Notes under the pieces: generated by a model
The model's database searches: none
What the model was told of the DNA's origin: nothing
The model's input: only the letters and a program-made list of their open reading frames with translations
From: Nostoc commune NIES-4072
GTDB lineage: Bacteria > Cyanobacteriota > Cyanobacteriia > Cyanobacteriales > Nostocaceae
Assembly: GCF_003113895.1 (NCBI RefSeq)
Contig: NZ_BDUD01000001.1
Coordinates: 7,083,508-7,147,507, forward strand
Reading direction: 5' to 3'
DNA length: 64,000 nucleotides
Translations under genes and position numbers: made by a program
Shown here: piece after piece, positions 44,314 through 52,732 of the stretch
How positions within the stretch are numbered: position 1 is the first letter of the stretch
How the letters are laid out: each line of letters opens with the position of its first letter

Positions 44314-44526
44314 ATGACCGAGAAACCAACATACCCAAACTTCGACAACCTAGTAAACCAGACAGATGCAGAAATGCAGCGATTGGGCTGGACAGAAGCC
44401 CAAGGTCGAGAGCATTTGATGAAATATTACGGAGTGCGATCGCGCATCTTGTTAACCGAGGATGAGCTAGATAACTTTCTGCTTTACCTGCAACTGACCG
44501 ATTCCCCAACACCCAATAACCAATGA
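44314..44526 (+). CDS. Small hypothetical protein
   Basis: 70 residues, soluble helical (TDAEMQRLGWTEAQGREHLMKYYGVRSRILLTEDELDNFLLYLQ). The middle has a pattern common in small cyanobacterial plasmid and phage proteins (WTxxQGREHL..YG..SR..L). Overlaps the next gene by 4 bp (ATGA). Contains a HIP1-like GCGATCGCG in frame. Confidence 0.6.
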   Translation: MTEKPTYPNFDNLVNQTDAEMQRLGWTEAQGREHLMKYYGVRSRILLTEDELDNFLLYLQLTDSPTPNNQ

Positions 44527-44726
44527 GTACACAGGAAGAACAGATAAAAGCTGCGATCGTGATTTATGGCGACAGGATTGCGATCGCTTCTCCAGAATTA
44601 AACAGTGCCACAGAGCTTGCCTGCTACAAGCTAAACCAATTTGTAGATTACATCTCCACCCTAGACCCAGAACTAGAACGACATGAGGCAATCACTATGG
44701 CATCTAGTGCATTGCATTTTCACTAG
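44523..44726 (+). CDS. Small hypothetical protein
   Basis: 67 residues (MSTQEEQIKAAIVIYGDRIAIASPELNSATELACYKLNQFVDYISTL...). Mixed alpha/beta, soluble, unknown. Translationally coupled to the preceding small gene, so the two probably act together. Confidence 0.58.
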   Translation: MSTQEEQIKAAIVIYGDRIAIASPELNSATELACYKLNQFVDYISTLDPELERHEAITMASSALHFH

Positions 44727-45023
44727 GGATTAGCTTATTCAATAGCCATTAACAAGTTTCAAAAAGGTGGTTGTCTGGGTGCGATCGCCTTTTTGCGGAA
44801 TTTTGATAAAAGTTAACAAATCAATAATTAAGTATATATGCGGTTTATCTGTGAATAGATTTCTGATTCAATTTCTTGTTTCCCCGTATCCTGACATAGC
44901 AAGGCTTGGGCGGCTGAAGAGACAAAACTTAATTTTTGTTTGAATAACTAGTCAACCCAAAAGAATTGCTTTTTCATACTTTTTCAGCAGCCCCTAACTA
45001 CTTGCATGTACAAAAATTAAAAG
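44727..45023. other. Spacer ahead of the rightward operon
   Basis: AT-rich 300 bp with no gene. A last GCGATCGC at about 44781 marks where HIP1 sites stop. The promoter of the rightward operon must be here; candidate boxes are too weak to assign. Confidence 0.4.
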
Positions 45024-45062
45024 ATACAACGGATTTATTCACTTCAAGAAAATCCGTTGTAT
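45024..45062 (+). promoter_or_regulatory. Perfect hairpin spanning the first start codon of the rightward operon
   Basis: ATACAACGGATTT (45024-45036) and AAATCCGTTGTAT (45050-45062) are exact complements around a 13-nt loop. The right arm includes the AT of the ATG at 45061. In mRNA it would bury the start codon of the leading gene; in DNA it would be a 13-bp inverted operator. No T run follows, so it is not a terminator. Confidence 0.65.
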
Positions 45063-45393
45063 GGCTGAACCGACGCTTGCTGTATTTGGTGCTAACGCTA
45101 CCCAAACTGCTACTGATTTAGTTATTAAAAAATCAGACTTGGTAGCTGTAGGCTTGACCCCAGCTACATCCAATACAGCTGAATCACTGTTGATAGCAAT
45201 TATTTTGCAATTTAAAACAGTTCTTACAGATACTGCCCGTGATACGAATATTGACCAATCAATTGCAGTCACTGATGGTTTTAGCCCATCAATCACAACT
45301 CGCAACAATGCTATTTATCTTAGAAATACAATTTCTATCGAAGTTGATAAGCTGTTGACTGGTGCTGATGTTATTGATCCTGATGATTACTAA
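45061..45393 (+). CDS. Appendage-type N-domain protein 1
   Basis: 110 residues. The first 60 (ATDLVIKKSDLVAVGLTPATSNTAESLLIAIIL) share a pattern with the next two genes: a strand, then KSDL-x-x-VGLTPxTxNxAxxLLxAI. The remainder is polar. Such short D-x-[FL]-[VI]-I...T-x-x-x-L starts are typical of phage tail-fibre and baseplate attachment domains. First gene of the rightward operon, with its start inside a hairpin. Confidence 0.65.
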   Translation: MAEPTLAVFGANATQTATDLVIKKSDLVAVGLTPATSNTAESLLIAIILQFKTVLTDTARDTNIDQSIAVTDGFSPSITTRNNAIYLRNTISIEVDKLLTGADVIDPDDY

Positions 45394-45395
45394 TT

Positions 45396-45758
45396 ATGCA
45401 AACACTAACACTGCAAGAGCTATTTGGTGTTAAGGCTGTGCAAACTAGTGATAAACTAATTATTAATAAATCAGATTTATCGCTAGTCGGGCTTACCCCT
45501 ACAACAAACAATCGCGCCCAACAATTACTAGTTGCGATTCTTTTACAAGCACTAATTTCTTTTCAAGGATATTTAACGGAAGAAAACGGCAATATTATCA
45601 CTGATGAAAACGGCAATCCAATTGGATACGACAACAGCCAGTTGTATGAACTACTGGAAATAATTCATTGGGGAGTGTATATCCCAGATGGATATACAAA
45701 TAGGATACGTAATCAGTTCATCATTCATTCATACGTATTAGATAATGACCCAAATTAA
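45396..45758 (+). CDS. Appendage-type N-domain protein 2
   Basis: 120 residues, clear paralogue of the preceding protein (SDKLIINKSDLSLVGLTPTTNNRAQQLLVAILLQ). It then has a two-fold ENGNIITDENGNPIGYD turn and a short C-terminal part (YELLEIIHWGVYIPDGYTNRIRNQF). The gene starts 2 bp after the previous stop and overlaps the next start by 14 bp. Tandem duplication with divergence. Confidence 0.65.
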   Translation: MQTLTLQELFGVKAVQTSDKLIINKSDLSLVGLTPTTNNRAQQLLVAILLQALISFQGYLTEENGNIITDENGNPIGYDNSQLYELLEIIHWGVYIPDGYTNRIRNQFIIHSYVLDNDPN

Positions 45759-46566
45759 AGATATTGCAATTTCAAAAACCGTTGCGGCTGATAATGACTT
45801 TTTAATAATGCAATCGCCAGTCGGAGAGACTTACAAAATTACTAAAGCTGATTTACTTCAAGGCTTATCTTCTGTTGGAACCGCTGATAGCAATTCAGAT
45901 AATTTATTTTCTAGCGTAGTACTACTACTATCTAATAATAATAATTTTCTAGATAAATCTTCTCTTGCAAATAGCTTATCTGTTTCTGGAATAACAATAA
46001 GCTCAATTAGTAAATTTGGCGCTAATAGCGCTTACTTTGCAGGTAGCGCTAATATTTTAACTACTCCTAATAGAAACGAGTTTAATTTAGGAAATAGTGA
46101 TTTTACTATAGAAGCTTGGGTCTATCCAACGGTGCTAGACGGTAATCCTAGATACGTTATCAGCAAAGTGGGTGATTTATCAAATAATTCTAATAGAAGC
46201 TATGGTTTAAATGTAAGCGCTAATAATTTTCAATGGTACTTCACCTCTGATGGTATCAATGATTCTCCTATCAATTTTCCTTGTAACCTTCAAATTAATA
46301 ACTGGTATCACATAGCAGTAAGTCGAACAAATAATAATTTATACGGATTCTTGAACGGCGTATTAATATCATCTACATCACATAGCACTACTTATTTTAA
46401 TAGTAGTGCAAGCCTTACTATTGGTAGCTTTGGCGGATATGCAGCAAATGGGTATCCTCAGCTTTCATTTATTGGAAATATTGAAAAAAATGGACTCAGA
46501 GTGACTAAAGTATGTAGATACACTTCATCTTTTACAGTATCCACCAAAGCTTTTTCTACTATTTAA
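45745..46566 (+). CDS. LamG/concanavalin-like lectin protein with phage-appendage N-domain
   Basis: 273 residues. N-terminus IKDIAISKTVAADNDFLIMQSPVGETYKITKADLLQ matches the style of phage tail-fibre start domains and parallels the two preceding proteins. Residues about 60-270 form a LamG-like jelly roll: SVSGITISSISKFGANSAYFAG, NEFNLGNSDFTIEAWVYPT, NWYHIAVSRTNNNLYGFLNG, SASLTIGSFGG. Such domains bind carbohydrate or protein, so this is the likely receptor-binding or adhesive component of whatever the operon builds. Confidence 0.75.
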   Translation: MTQIKDIAISKTVAADNDFLIMQSPVGETYKITKADLLQGLSSVGTADSNSDNLFSSVVLLLSNNNNFLDKSSLANSLSVSGITISSISKFGANSAYFAGSANILTTPNRNEFNLGNSDFTIEAWVYPTVLDGNPRYVISKVGDLSNNSNRSYGLNVSANNFQWYFTSDGINDSPINFPCNLQINNWYHIAVSRTNNNLYGFLNGVLISSTSHSTTYFNSSASLTIGSFGGYAANGYPQLSFIGNIEKNGLRVTKVCRYTSSFTVSTKAFSTI

Positions 46567-46581
46567 ATTAATAATTCACTA

Positions 46582-47142
46582 ATGGCAAAGCAGTGCTATC
46601 TTTTACTTTTTACTAATTGCGTTAACGCAAAAGGGCATAGTTATTACTGTGTTGATAGCGTTGGTAGCACCTCTGGATCTTGCGGCGTGGTACAGGTAAT
46701 TAATGGCGTAAATACTGGCATTGGTGCAAAGGAATTAATTTTTATTCCTGTATCCTATGCAGGTGCATATCCCATTCCATCAGAATATTCTACGAGTTAC
46801 GATAGTGGATACTATGGTTCTTGCTGTGATCCTCCAGTTTTTAATACTTACTGTCAAGGAGGCAAGCAAGCTAAGGTCACTGTATTAAAACTAGAATATA
46901 TTTTCCAAAGTACTCCTATAAAAGTTTCGTGCAAGGGGACAACACTAAAAATTGAAGATAGTTCTGGTCGTACTAGAAGCGTAGGAGTGCCTAATTGCAG
47001 TAGTTATAAAGTTTCTTGCGATGATGATTGTCCTGAAGGTAGCCACAAATGCACTCACAAAAAATATCCAGGCTATTGTTGCATCCCATGCAAGGCAACG
47101 GGTGACAAGCTTAAGAATATTGCTAATAAAGTAGGTCGCTAA
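46582..47142 (+). CDS. Cys-rich hypothetical protein
   Basis: 186 residues with about 20 cysteines, many in pairs (SCGVVQ, GSCCDPPV, SCDDDCPEGSHKCTHKKYPGYCCIPCK). No signal peptide. The pattern suggests disulfide knots or metal clusters in an external structural part. The last gene base overlaps the next start (TAATG). No family recognised. Confidence 0.65.
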   Translation: MAKQCYLLLFTNCVNAKGHSYYCVDSVGSTSGSCGVVQVINGVNTGIGAKELIFIPVSYAGAYPIPSEYSTSYDSGYYGSCCDPPVFNTYCQGGKQAKVTVLKLEYIFQSTPIKVSCKGTTLKIEDSSGRTRSVGVPNCSSYKVSCDDDCPEGSHKCTHKKYPGYCCIPCKATGDKLKNIANKVGR

Positions 47143-47492
47143 TGGCAGAAGTTTGCAAAGATATCGACCAAGGACTAGCTGCTTTAAATCGTAAAATTGA
47201 TGAGTTGAATAAACGATTACGAGATTTGGAACGGGAGCAGAAACGGTGTTGTGATGATAAAGATAAAAATAAAAATGATAATAAAAACAATAATGATTTA
47301 GAAAAACGTATAAAAGAATTAGAAAAAACTACAGAATTGCTCAAGAAAGGCATTATTGAAACTTTAAATAACTTTGCTGATATTGAAAATACAAACAGAG
47401 AATTTACTGAAGCATTCCAAGGTATGCACGATATAATAACGCCATTAATTGATACAGTTTCGGTAATTGCTGAATTTTTAGGGGGAGATTAA
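47142..47492 (+). CDS. Coiled-coil protein
   Basis: 116 residues, nearly all helical: LNRKIDELNKRLRDLEREQKRCCDDKDKNK then a Lys/Asn-rich hinge and KRIKELEKTTELLKKGIIETLNNF. The C-terminus is hydrophobic (ITPLIDTVSVIAEFLGG). A trimeric or dimeric coil serving as stalk, scaffold or chaperone is plausible. Overlaps both neighbours by the TAATG arrangement. Confidence 0.68.
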   Translation: MAEVCKDIDQGLAALNRKIDELNKRLRDLEREQKRCCDDKDKNKNDNKNNNDLEKRIKELEKTTELLKKGIIETLNNFADIENTNREFTEAFQGMHDIITPLIDTVSVIAEFLGGD

Positions 47493-50158
47493 TGGCTAGC
47501 TGGAACGGAGTACCCTTACCGACTTCCCCCTCTCCTAAAATTCCTAATTCAATTCCTCAAAATTTTAATTGGGATAGCTTTAAGGCTGACCCCAAAGGGA
47601 CTTTTAACAAGTTCAAAGGAGCAAGAGAAACTCATAGATTAAATTGGAAAGGCTATCGCACAGCTAGCGCGAGTACTAAAAAAATTATTGCCTCATCTCC
47701 TAGCAAGAAATTTATTGCTGATGCTGGGAAGAGAATTAGGCAATTGAAGAAAGTAGCCGATACTACAAAGAAAGTAGCTGATGCCACCAAAAAAGCAACT
47801 GATTTAACTGAAAAAATACAAGCCGCACTTTTTAAAAATGTTCCTGGCAGCGCTATTTTAGATAAGGCTTCTCGCATTGGTGGCATTCTTGGGATTCTTG
47901 CAGCAATTGGAGCAGTAGCAATTCTCAAATTAAATGAATTCGTTAGTAGCCGCACTTTTGATAATCTAGATTCAATCAATAATGATTTAACAAAAACTAA
48001 TCAACTAGCTGTACAAGCTGGATTAAAACTAAAAACTATTGATGCTAAAATTCAGAAATTTGGACGGGAGTTAGATGCTAATGCTAAAGATTATTATCGT
48101 TTAAATAAGCAACAAGAAAGTTTTGGGAAAGATTTAGTAGAAGCTAAGAAAAAAGCTAATGATTCTCTGTACGAAACTCGTGAAGGCAGAAAGATACTTG
48201 AAAGTAAAATAACCGAAGCTAAAAAGCAAGCTAATGATTCTCTGTATGAAACTCGTGAAGGTAGAAAAATACTTGAAGGCAAAATTACAGAGCAGCGTAC
48301 AAGTTTTGAAGCCAAAATTCAACAGGTTAACGCCCAAATTGCAAAATTCACCAGTGGAGTATCAGATAACTTTCAAAAAACCGTTAACGCCACAATTTCA
48401 AAGATTCAATCTGACCTAGCAGCAACACGGGCTAAGGTTGACGCAATTCGCCCAGCAACCCCAACAGATACAGCAGCTATTAATGCTAATGCAGTTGCAG
48501 CCGCTAGAGCAATTGTCAATCCATTACAATTTCAAATTGGGCAATTAGCTGGTACAGTTGGTAGCTTGCAAGGGCAAGCGGCACAAATCCCAATCCTCGC
48601 TAATTCAATTGGGAGTTTAGCGCAAAATCTTAATACTGTAAATGCTAAGGCTGATGCAGCGATGAACGAGGCACGTAATAAAGGTGTGCCGAATCTCGCA
48701 CCAATTCAACAGCAATTAGATGATAAATTTAATAGATTTGTTGCTGACAATAATAAAGCACTAGGAATTGTTGGAATTAATCAATCAAATTTAGCAAAAG
48801 AATTTGACAATAAATTAGCTGAATTTAATCGTCAAAGTAATCTAACTGCTGACCAACGGTTTAACGAATTTAAAAGAGAAAACGATAAAGCACTAGGAAT
48901 TGTTGGAATCAATCAATCAAATTTAGCAAAAGAGTTTGATGCAAAACTGACTAATTTTCAACGCCAAAGTAACCTAACTGCTGACCAAAGGTTTGAAGAA
49001 TTTCAAAAACAAAATAAAGCTGACTTAGGATTAATAAAAAGTAGTCTAACAACAACACAATCTGATGTTGGGAAGTTAGATACAAAAATCAAGGAACAAG
49101 CAAAAGTGAATGAACAAGCTTTACCAAAACTTGACCAAATAGTAACAATACTAGGTTTAATTCCAGCTAGAGCCGCTTCCGCTATTCGCCCGGATATTCC
49201 TACAATCCCCCAAATAGAAGGCGCAGCTGCCACAGGAACTTGTCGCACTCTTCAGCCTGGGGGCTGTATGCGTAAAGCTTTTGATGCTAATGCTGATGGA
49301 ATTACAAATAATAATAATAAAAATGCTGGCAATATTTTAGATGCTATCAATACAGGTGCTAACGCTGCACTGCTTCAAGGGCAACAAACAATTCTTGCAA
49401 GATTGGGTGATCAGCTTCCTGGTGGTATTGGTGGAAAGCTATCGCGCTTTGCTCAATGGGCACATTTAGACCGAGCATTAAATATTATGAATTTTGCCGC
49501 AAACGTTCATAATGCAGCAATGCTTTCTAATAATTTGGGGCAAACTTTATTAAGCGTAATTGGTAATATTTTGAGTATAATCGGCTTAAAAGATGCCGAG
49601 GGGCAAGCTTTTGATATTGGTAGTATTATTAGTAAAAGTATTGAAGGAATAATCAAAGGTGCAATTGGAGAAAAAAATTATAAAATACTTGATAGCAATT
49701 GGAAACGAGCAAATCGTATTTATCAAGCAACTGCAAATATTTTAAACTCGATTCAATCAATTGGAGCATCTATTCTTAATGCTCTTGAAATCATAGGCGA
49801 ATGGAACGCAAGAGTAGCTAATGCTTTAAAAGCCTTTGGCGTAGTGGGAGAAAGAGCTTATGCGTGGTTTAATCCAAATATTAATTTCCAGAATAAATAC
49901 TTTACTGCTTTAGAAAACGCTACTAATGTCGTATCTCAAGTTGACCAAGTAGCAAGCGAGGTTTTGTCCATTAAAGAAACTGTAGGACAATTAAAAGACC
50001 AGAAAAAAGAACTTGATGAATCTTTAAAACAGACCGATAATAGTAAACAAAAACCAGAGAGTTCAGAAGCTACAAAAATAAAAGCAGCAGCAGAAGCTAG
50101 CAAACTGGTTAGTGTTGGCACTGAATTAAATCAATCTGATAAAAACCCTGATGATTAA
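47492..50158 (+). CDS. 888-residue coiled-coil/membrane protein, tape-measure-like
   Basis: Layout: Pro-rich start; Lys-rich helix (40-110); hydrophobic segment GGILGILAAIGAVAILKL (about 130-147); long coiled coil (160-560) with a doubled 24-residue unit (ANDSLYETREGRKILE...) and a doubled 45-residue unit (NKALGIVGINQSNLAKEFD...RQSNLTADQRF); a loop with CRTLQPGGCMRKAFD near 588; a second hydrophobic helical region (about 660-740, ending IEGIIKGAIGEKNY); and a charged Lys/Gln/Asp tail. Long helix plus internal repeats plus membrane segments is how phage tape measures look, but no family match is claimed. The largest gene of the element and presumably its structural backbone. Confidence 0.68.
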   Translation: MASWNGVPLPTSPSPKIPNSIPQNFNWDSFKADPKGTFNKFKGARETHRLNWKGYRTASASTKKIIASSPSKKFIADAGKRIRQLKKVADTTKKVADATKKATDLTEKIQAALFKNVPGSAILDKASRIGGILGILAAIGAVAILKLNEFVSSRTFDNLDSINNDLTKTNQLAVQAGLKLKTIDAKIQKFGRELDANAKDYYRLNKQQESFGKDLVEAKKKANDSLYETREGRKILESKITEAKKQANDSLYETREGRKILEGKITEQRTSFEAKIQQVNAQIAKFTSGVSDNFQKTVNATISKIQSDLAATRAKVDAIRPATPTDTAAINANAVAAARAIVNPLQFQIGQLAGTVGSLQGQAAQIPILANSIGSLAQNLNTVNAKADAAMNEARNKGVPNLAPIQQQLDDKFNRFVADNNKALGIVGINQSNLAKEFDNKLAEFNRQSNLTADQRFNEFKRENDKALGIVGINQSNLAKEFDAKLTNFQRQSNLTADQRFEEFQKQNKADLGLIKSSLTTTQSDVGKLDTKIKEQAKVNEQALPKLDQIVTILGLIPARAASAIRPDIPTIPQIEGAAATGTCRTLQPGGCMRKAFDANADGITNNNNKNAGNILDAINTGANAALLQGQQTILARLGDQLPGGIGGKLSRFAQWAHLDRALNIMNFAANVHNAAMLSNNLGQTLLSVIGNILSIIGLKDAEGQAFDIGSIISKSIEGIIKGAIGEKNYKILDSNWKRANRIYQATANILNSIQSIGASILNALEIIGEWNARVANALKAFGVVGERAYAWFNPNINFQNKYFTALENATNVVSQVDQVASEVLSIKETVGQLKDQKKELDESLKQTDNSKQKPESSEATKIKAAAEASKLVSVGTELNQSDKNPDD

Positions 50159-50161
50159 AAT

Positions 50162-50626
50162 ATGGTAGCTACTTTCCCAGAAACACCAACAGCACAACCA
50201 AAATTTTTAACGCCTCTAATTAATATTACTGTCAACACTTTTTTAGCTTCTAATCCTGTTTCAACTGGTAATATTGCAAGCCAAACCACAAGGACTTGCA
50301 ATATTACTATTAACGTTGACAACTTATCTCGATCGCTTGCTATAGCGGCTTTTAATCGTATTTTTAACTACGCTCAATCTTTAGCTAATAATGATTTAAA
50401 TCCTTCCGCTTCAGCAAATCAAAACCCCATTAACCCAACAGACCCAGGAAATGTTTTTAGTCCTACGGGAATTTGTAATATTACTGTAGATAAATCTGGA
50501 GATGTGCCTATAGTAAAACTGACTTTACAGGCTTCCAATTTGAGAATTGATTATATGGATGAATATTTTGCGACTACTCTAAATTATTTAACTTTAGCTA
50601 TTACTAATGATTTAAATCCAGGGTAA
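50162..50626 (+). CDS. Hypothetical protein, beta-rich
   Basis: 154 residues. Begins PETPTAQPKFLTPLINITVNTFLASN; two similar strands, TRTCNITINVDNLSRSLAIAAFNRIF and TGICNITVDKSGDVPIVKLTLQA, suggest an internal duplication. No membrane segment. Could be a shell, tube or connector subunit; unknown. Confidence 0.62.
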   Translation: MVATFPETPTAQPKFLTPLINITVNTFLASNPVSTGNIASQTTRTCNITINVDNLSRSLAIAAFNRIFNYAQSLANNDLNPSASANQNPINPTDPGNVFSPTGICNITVDKSGDVPIVKLTLQASNLRIDYMDEYFATTLNYLTLAITNDLNPG

Positions 50627-50632
50627 AACTAT

Positions 50633-51448
50633 ATGCCTCTGCCAGAAGGGTTTAACGAATTTGAACATTTACAAGATTTGATAAGAAGGGAGCATAATAA
50701 GTTTGTCCGTGAATATTTTAAAAACGAACTTGATGATGATATCTCCACACCAAGAGCAAGTCTAAAACATGCTTGCTTAATAAAAGATGAAGATACCGCA
50801 GCCATGACTGAGATGAGGCAGTGGTTGTTTGAAATTACCTGCCGACACGCCCAAAGCTTACAACCTGCAATTTATGGTATTCCTGTTAGTACCTACCATG
50901 ATTCTATAGCTTTTTATCCTCAAGTCATGTTGTATTTTCTAGAAGATTTGCAAAACGTTGAGGAAGGTTATCAACCAGTTGATGCAGAAATCAGCTTTCG
51001 ATTAATGCATGAAACAAGCGCAACTTACACACCTGTAAAAGCAAAAGCCTTGGCTACTAGAATTAAATCTGCTTTGTCTTCTGGCAATGGGTTTGTATGG
51101 AAAAAAGGAAGAGAAAAATGGATTTATCAAGACAACTCAAAGGGCTATGATTTTAGGCTTTTAGCTTGGAATGAAGCAGAAGCTAAAAAAGTGATTGAGC
51201 AAGTATTAGACATTCAATCGCATTCCCCAGATTGGAATTTATTAAGCGTAGCTACAAAGAAAAAACAATACACTACCGTGCCAGGTACACACGAAGTTTA
51301 CGGTAAGTCGCGGCGCAAACCTCGTGACCGTCCAATTGCTTTTGTTCGCTTTAGATACGCAGAATTAAAACTGCACGGGCTATTTAACGATATTACCCTG
51401 ATAGACCGTACAGGTTTTAGGAGTAATCCAATAATTCCAGCTAGATAG
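50633..51448 (+). CDS. Hypothetical protein of the rightward operon
   Basis: 271 residues, soluble alpha/beta. 'MPLPEGFNEFEHLQDLIRREHNKFVREYFKNEL' opens a helical part; the middle has 'EISFRLMHETSATYTPVKAKALATRIKSALSSGNGFVWKKGREKWIYQDNSKGYDFRLLAWNEAEAKKVIEQVL', with a strand-turn-strand and helix; the end is basic (KSRRKPRDRPIAFVRFRYAELKLHG). The basic end hints at nucleic-acid or polymer contact. Its 3' end overlaps a convergent gene by 8 bp. Confidence 0.65.
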   Translation: MPLPEGFNEFEHLQDLIRREHNKFVREYFKNELDDDISTPRASLKHACLIKDEDTAAMTEMRQWLFEITCRHAQSLQPAIYGIPVSTYHDSIAFYPQVMLYFLEDLQNVEEGYQPVDAEISFRLMHETSATYTPVKAKALATRIKSALSSGNGFVWKKGREKWIYQDNSKGYDFRLLAWNEAEAKKVIEQVLDIQSHSPDWNLLSVATKKKQYTTVPGTHEVYGKSRRKPRDRPIAFVRFRYAELKLHGLFNDITLIDRTGFRSNPIIPAR

Positions 51449-51809
51449 TCGTACCGACTACTTCTGAAGCAGAAGCAACAACGACAGCAGCTTGAATAAC
51501 TCCAGTTTGGGTAATTGCCCCATTAATTACAGTTCCGTTACTGGTAGAAGGCGGGAAAGCGCTTAATTTTTCGCCTACAGCTTGCGTTTCATTAATTGAG
51601 ATTTGAGCCTCTGCGGCTGCTTCTCTCAAACGCATAAGAAACTTAACAACTCCATTACTTCCTAAATTCCCAGCAACAGACCCATTAACAGTAGAAACAC
51701 TGATTAAAACGCCAATATTTCCTAACGTATCCTCGCCTAGAAAAATTTGCCCTGTTTCTCCTAATGCTTCGCTTAATTGCTGCCAAGTCAAATCATTGAT
51801 TACTGCCAT
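51441..51809 (-). CDS. Hypothetical protein, opposite strand inside the operon
   Basis: 122 residues (MAVINDLTWQQLSEALGETGQIFLGEDTLGNIGVLISVSTVNGSV...). The only leftward gene in the rightward block. The text looks like another appendage-type start (LTWQQLSEALGETG) followed by a beta/Ala-rich tail. Being reversed, it might be phase-variable or separately expressed. Its promoter would lie in 51810-51962, which also holds a GTAGCATC/GATGCTAC inverted pair (51840-51847, 51914-51921). Confidence 0.6.
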   Translation of the reverse strand: MAVINDLTWQQLSEALGETGQIFLGEDTLGNIGVLISVSTVNGSVAGNLGSNGVVKFLMRLREAAAEAQISINETQAVGEKLSAFPPSTSNGTVINGAITQTGVIQAAVVVASASEVVGTTI

Positions 51810-51962
51810 ATTAATAATTTCCAGTTAAGTGTTTTTACCGTAGCATCTTGTTCTGGCTTTTTAGATTGCTTCCACAAGTATACTTCTGGGAGTAACTGAA
51901 CCCCTTCTTTTTTGATGCTACAAATGAAGAACCTTTTTAATTACATAACAACCTTATAAAAC

Positions 51963-52517
51963 ATGGCAAGAATCCCATCTGTAGCATCTCTTCAACGTCG
52001 CACGAACGAACTTAAAGCAAGAGAGACAGCCCTAAAAGCCAGACAACAAGCAGCGCCAAAAGTAGGAACAGGACAAGCTCGACCAACTCAAACTGCAAAA
52101 TATAAGTCAATATTTACAACAGAAGACTTTACTGTTAACGTGCCAAATGCAGGGCTTACATTCTTTGGCGGGCTTGGAGCTTTAGGTTTGGCGGCTCCAG
52201 ATACTTCTCAAAAGCTCCCCAGAGGATTCAAGGCTGCTAAGATTACAGCGACTCGTGGACGGTCAAAAGGCGCTGAAAAAACCTCTAGTTTAAGTGGAAG
52301 AAAATATTTAAAATATAGCATTGATGCTAGTGGAGGAACACAAAGCACTTTCTCTGCCCCTATTAGTGCTGATACTTTAGCAGCTTTGAAAACTAAATTC
52401 CAAGCAATTATAACAGCTAAAAAAGATGATATCGGGGAATATGGCAGAATAAGCTTTGAACCAGAAAGACCCTTATTTAGTGCATCTGGGGTAGGTGGTG
52501 GAGGTGCTGGCAGTTAA
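51963..52517 (+). CDS. Basic structural-type hypothetical protein
   Basis: 184 residues. The N-terminal helix is Arg/Lys-rich (LQRRTNELKARETALKARQQAAPK); the middle is Gly/Lys-rich and strand-like (SIFTTEDFTVNVPNAGLTFFGGLGALGLAAPD, then FKAAKITATRGRSKGAEKT); the C-terminus is glycine-rich (SGVGGGGAGS). A high-charge N-arm with beta core and Gly tail is common in coat-type subunits. No family claimed. A fresh promoter may lie in the 150-bp gap upstream. Confidence 0.6.
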   Translation: MARIPSVASLQRRTNELKARETALKARQQAAPKVGTGQARPTQTAKYKSIFTTEDFTVNVPNAGLTFFGGLGALGLAAPDTSQKLPRGFKAAKITATRGRSKGAEKTSSLSGRKYLKYSIDASGGTQSTFSAPISADTLAALKTKFQAIITAKKDDIGEYGRISFEPERPLFSASGVGGGGAGS

Positions 52518-52519
52518 TT

Positions 52520-52732
52520 ATGAGCCTTGATACTCCCATCATAATTACTCATGATTTATCACTAGAGGAACTTGAGTTAGAAATAGATAAGCTTTTCTTG
52601 AGGCAACAAACAAAGCAAGCTTGGCTAAATAGTGAAGTTTCTACTAGTGATTTTCTTGATTTATTAGACCAGCAAGGGTTTGACATTGAAGATTTAGTAA
52701 ATGTTTGGGAAACAGGTATTAAGTTAATTTAA
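52520..52732 (+). CDS. Small acidic helical protein
   Basis: 70 residues (SLEELELEIDKLFLRQQTKQAWLNSEVSTSDFLDLLDQQGFDIEDLVNVWETGI). Acidic and helical, between two structural-type genes with 2-bp and 0-bp gaps, as phage chaperone or assembly factors often are. Unknown. Confidence 0.6.
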   Translation: MSLDTPIIITHDLSLEELELEIDKLFLRQQTKQAWLNSEVSTSDFLDLLDQQGFDIEDLVNVWETGIKLI

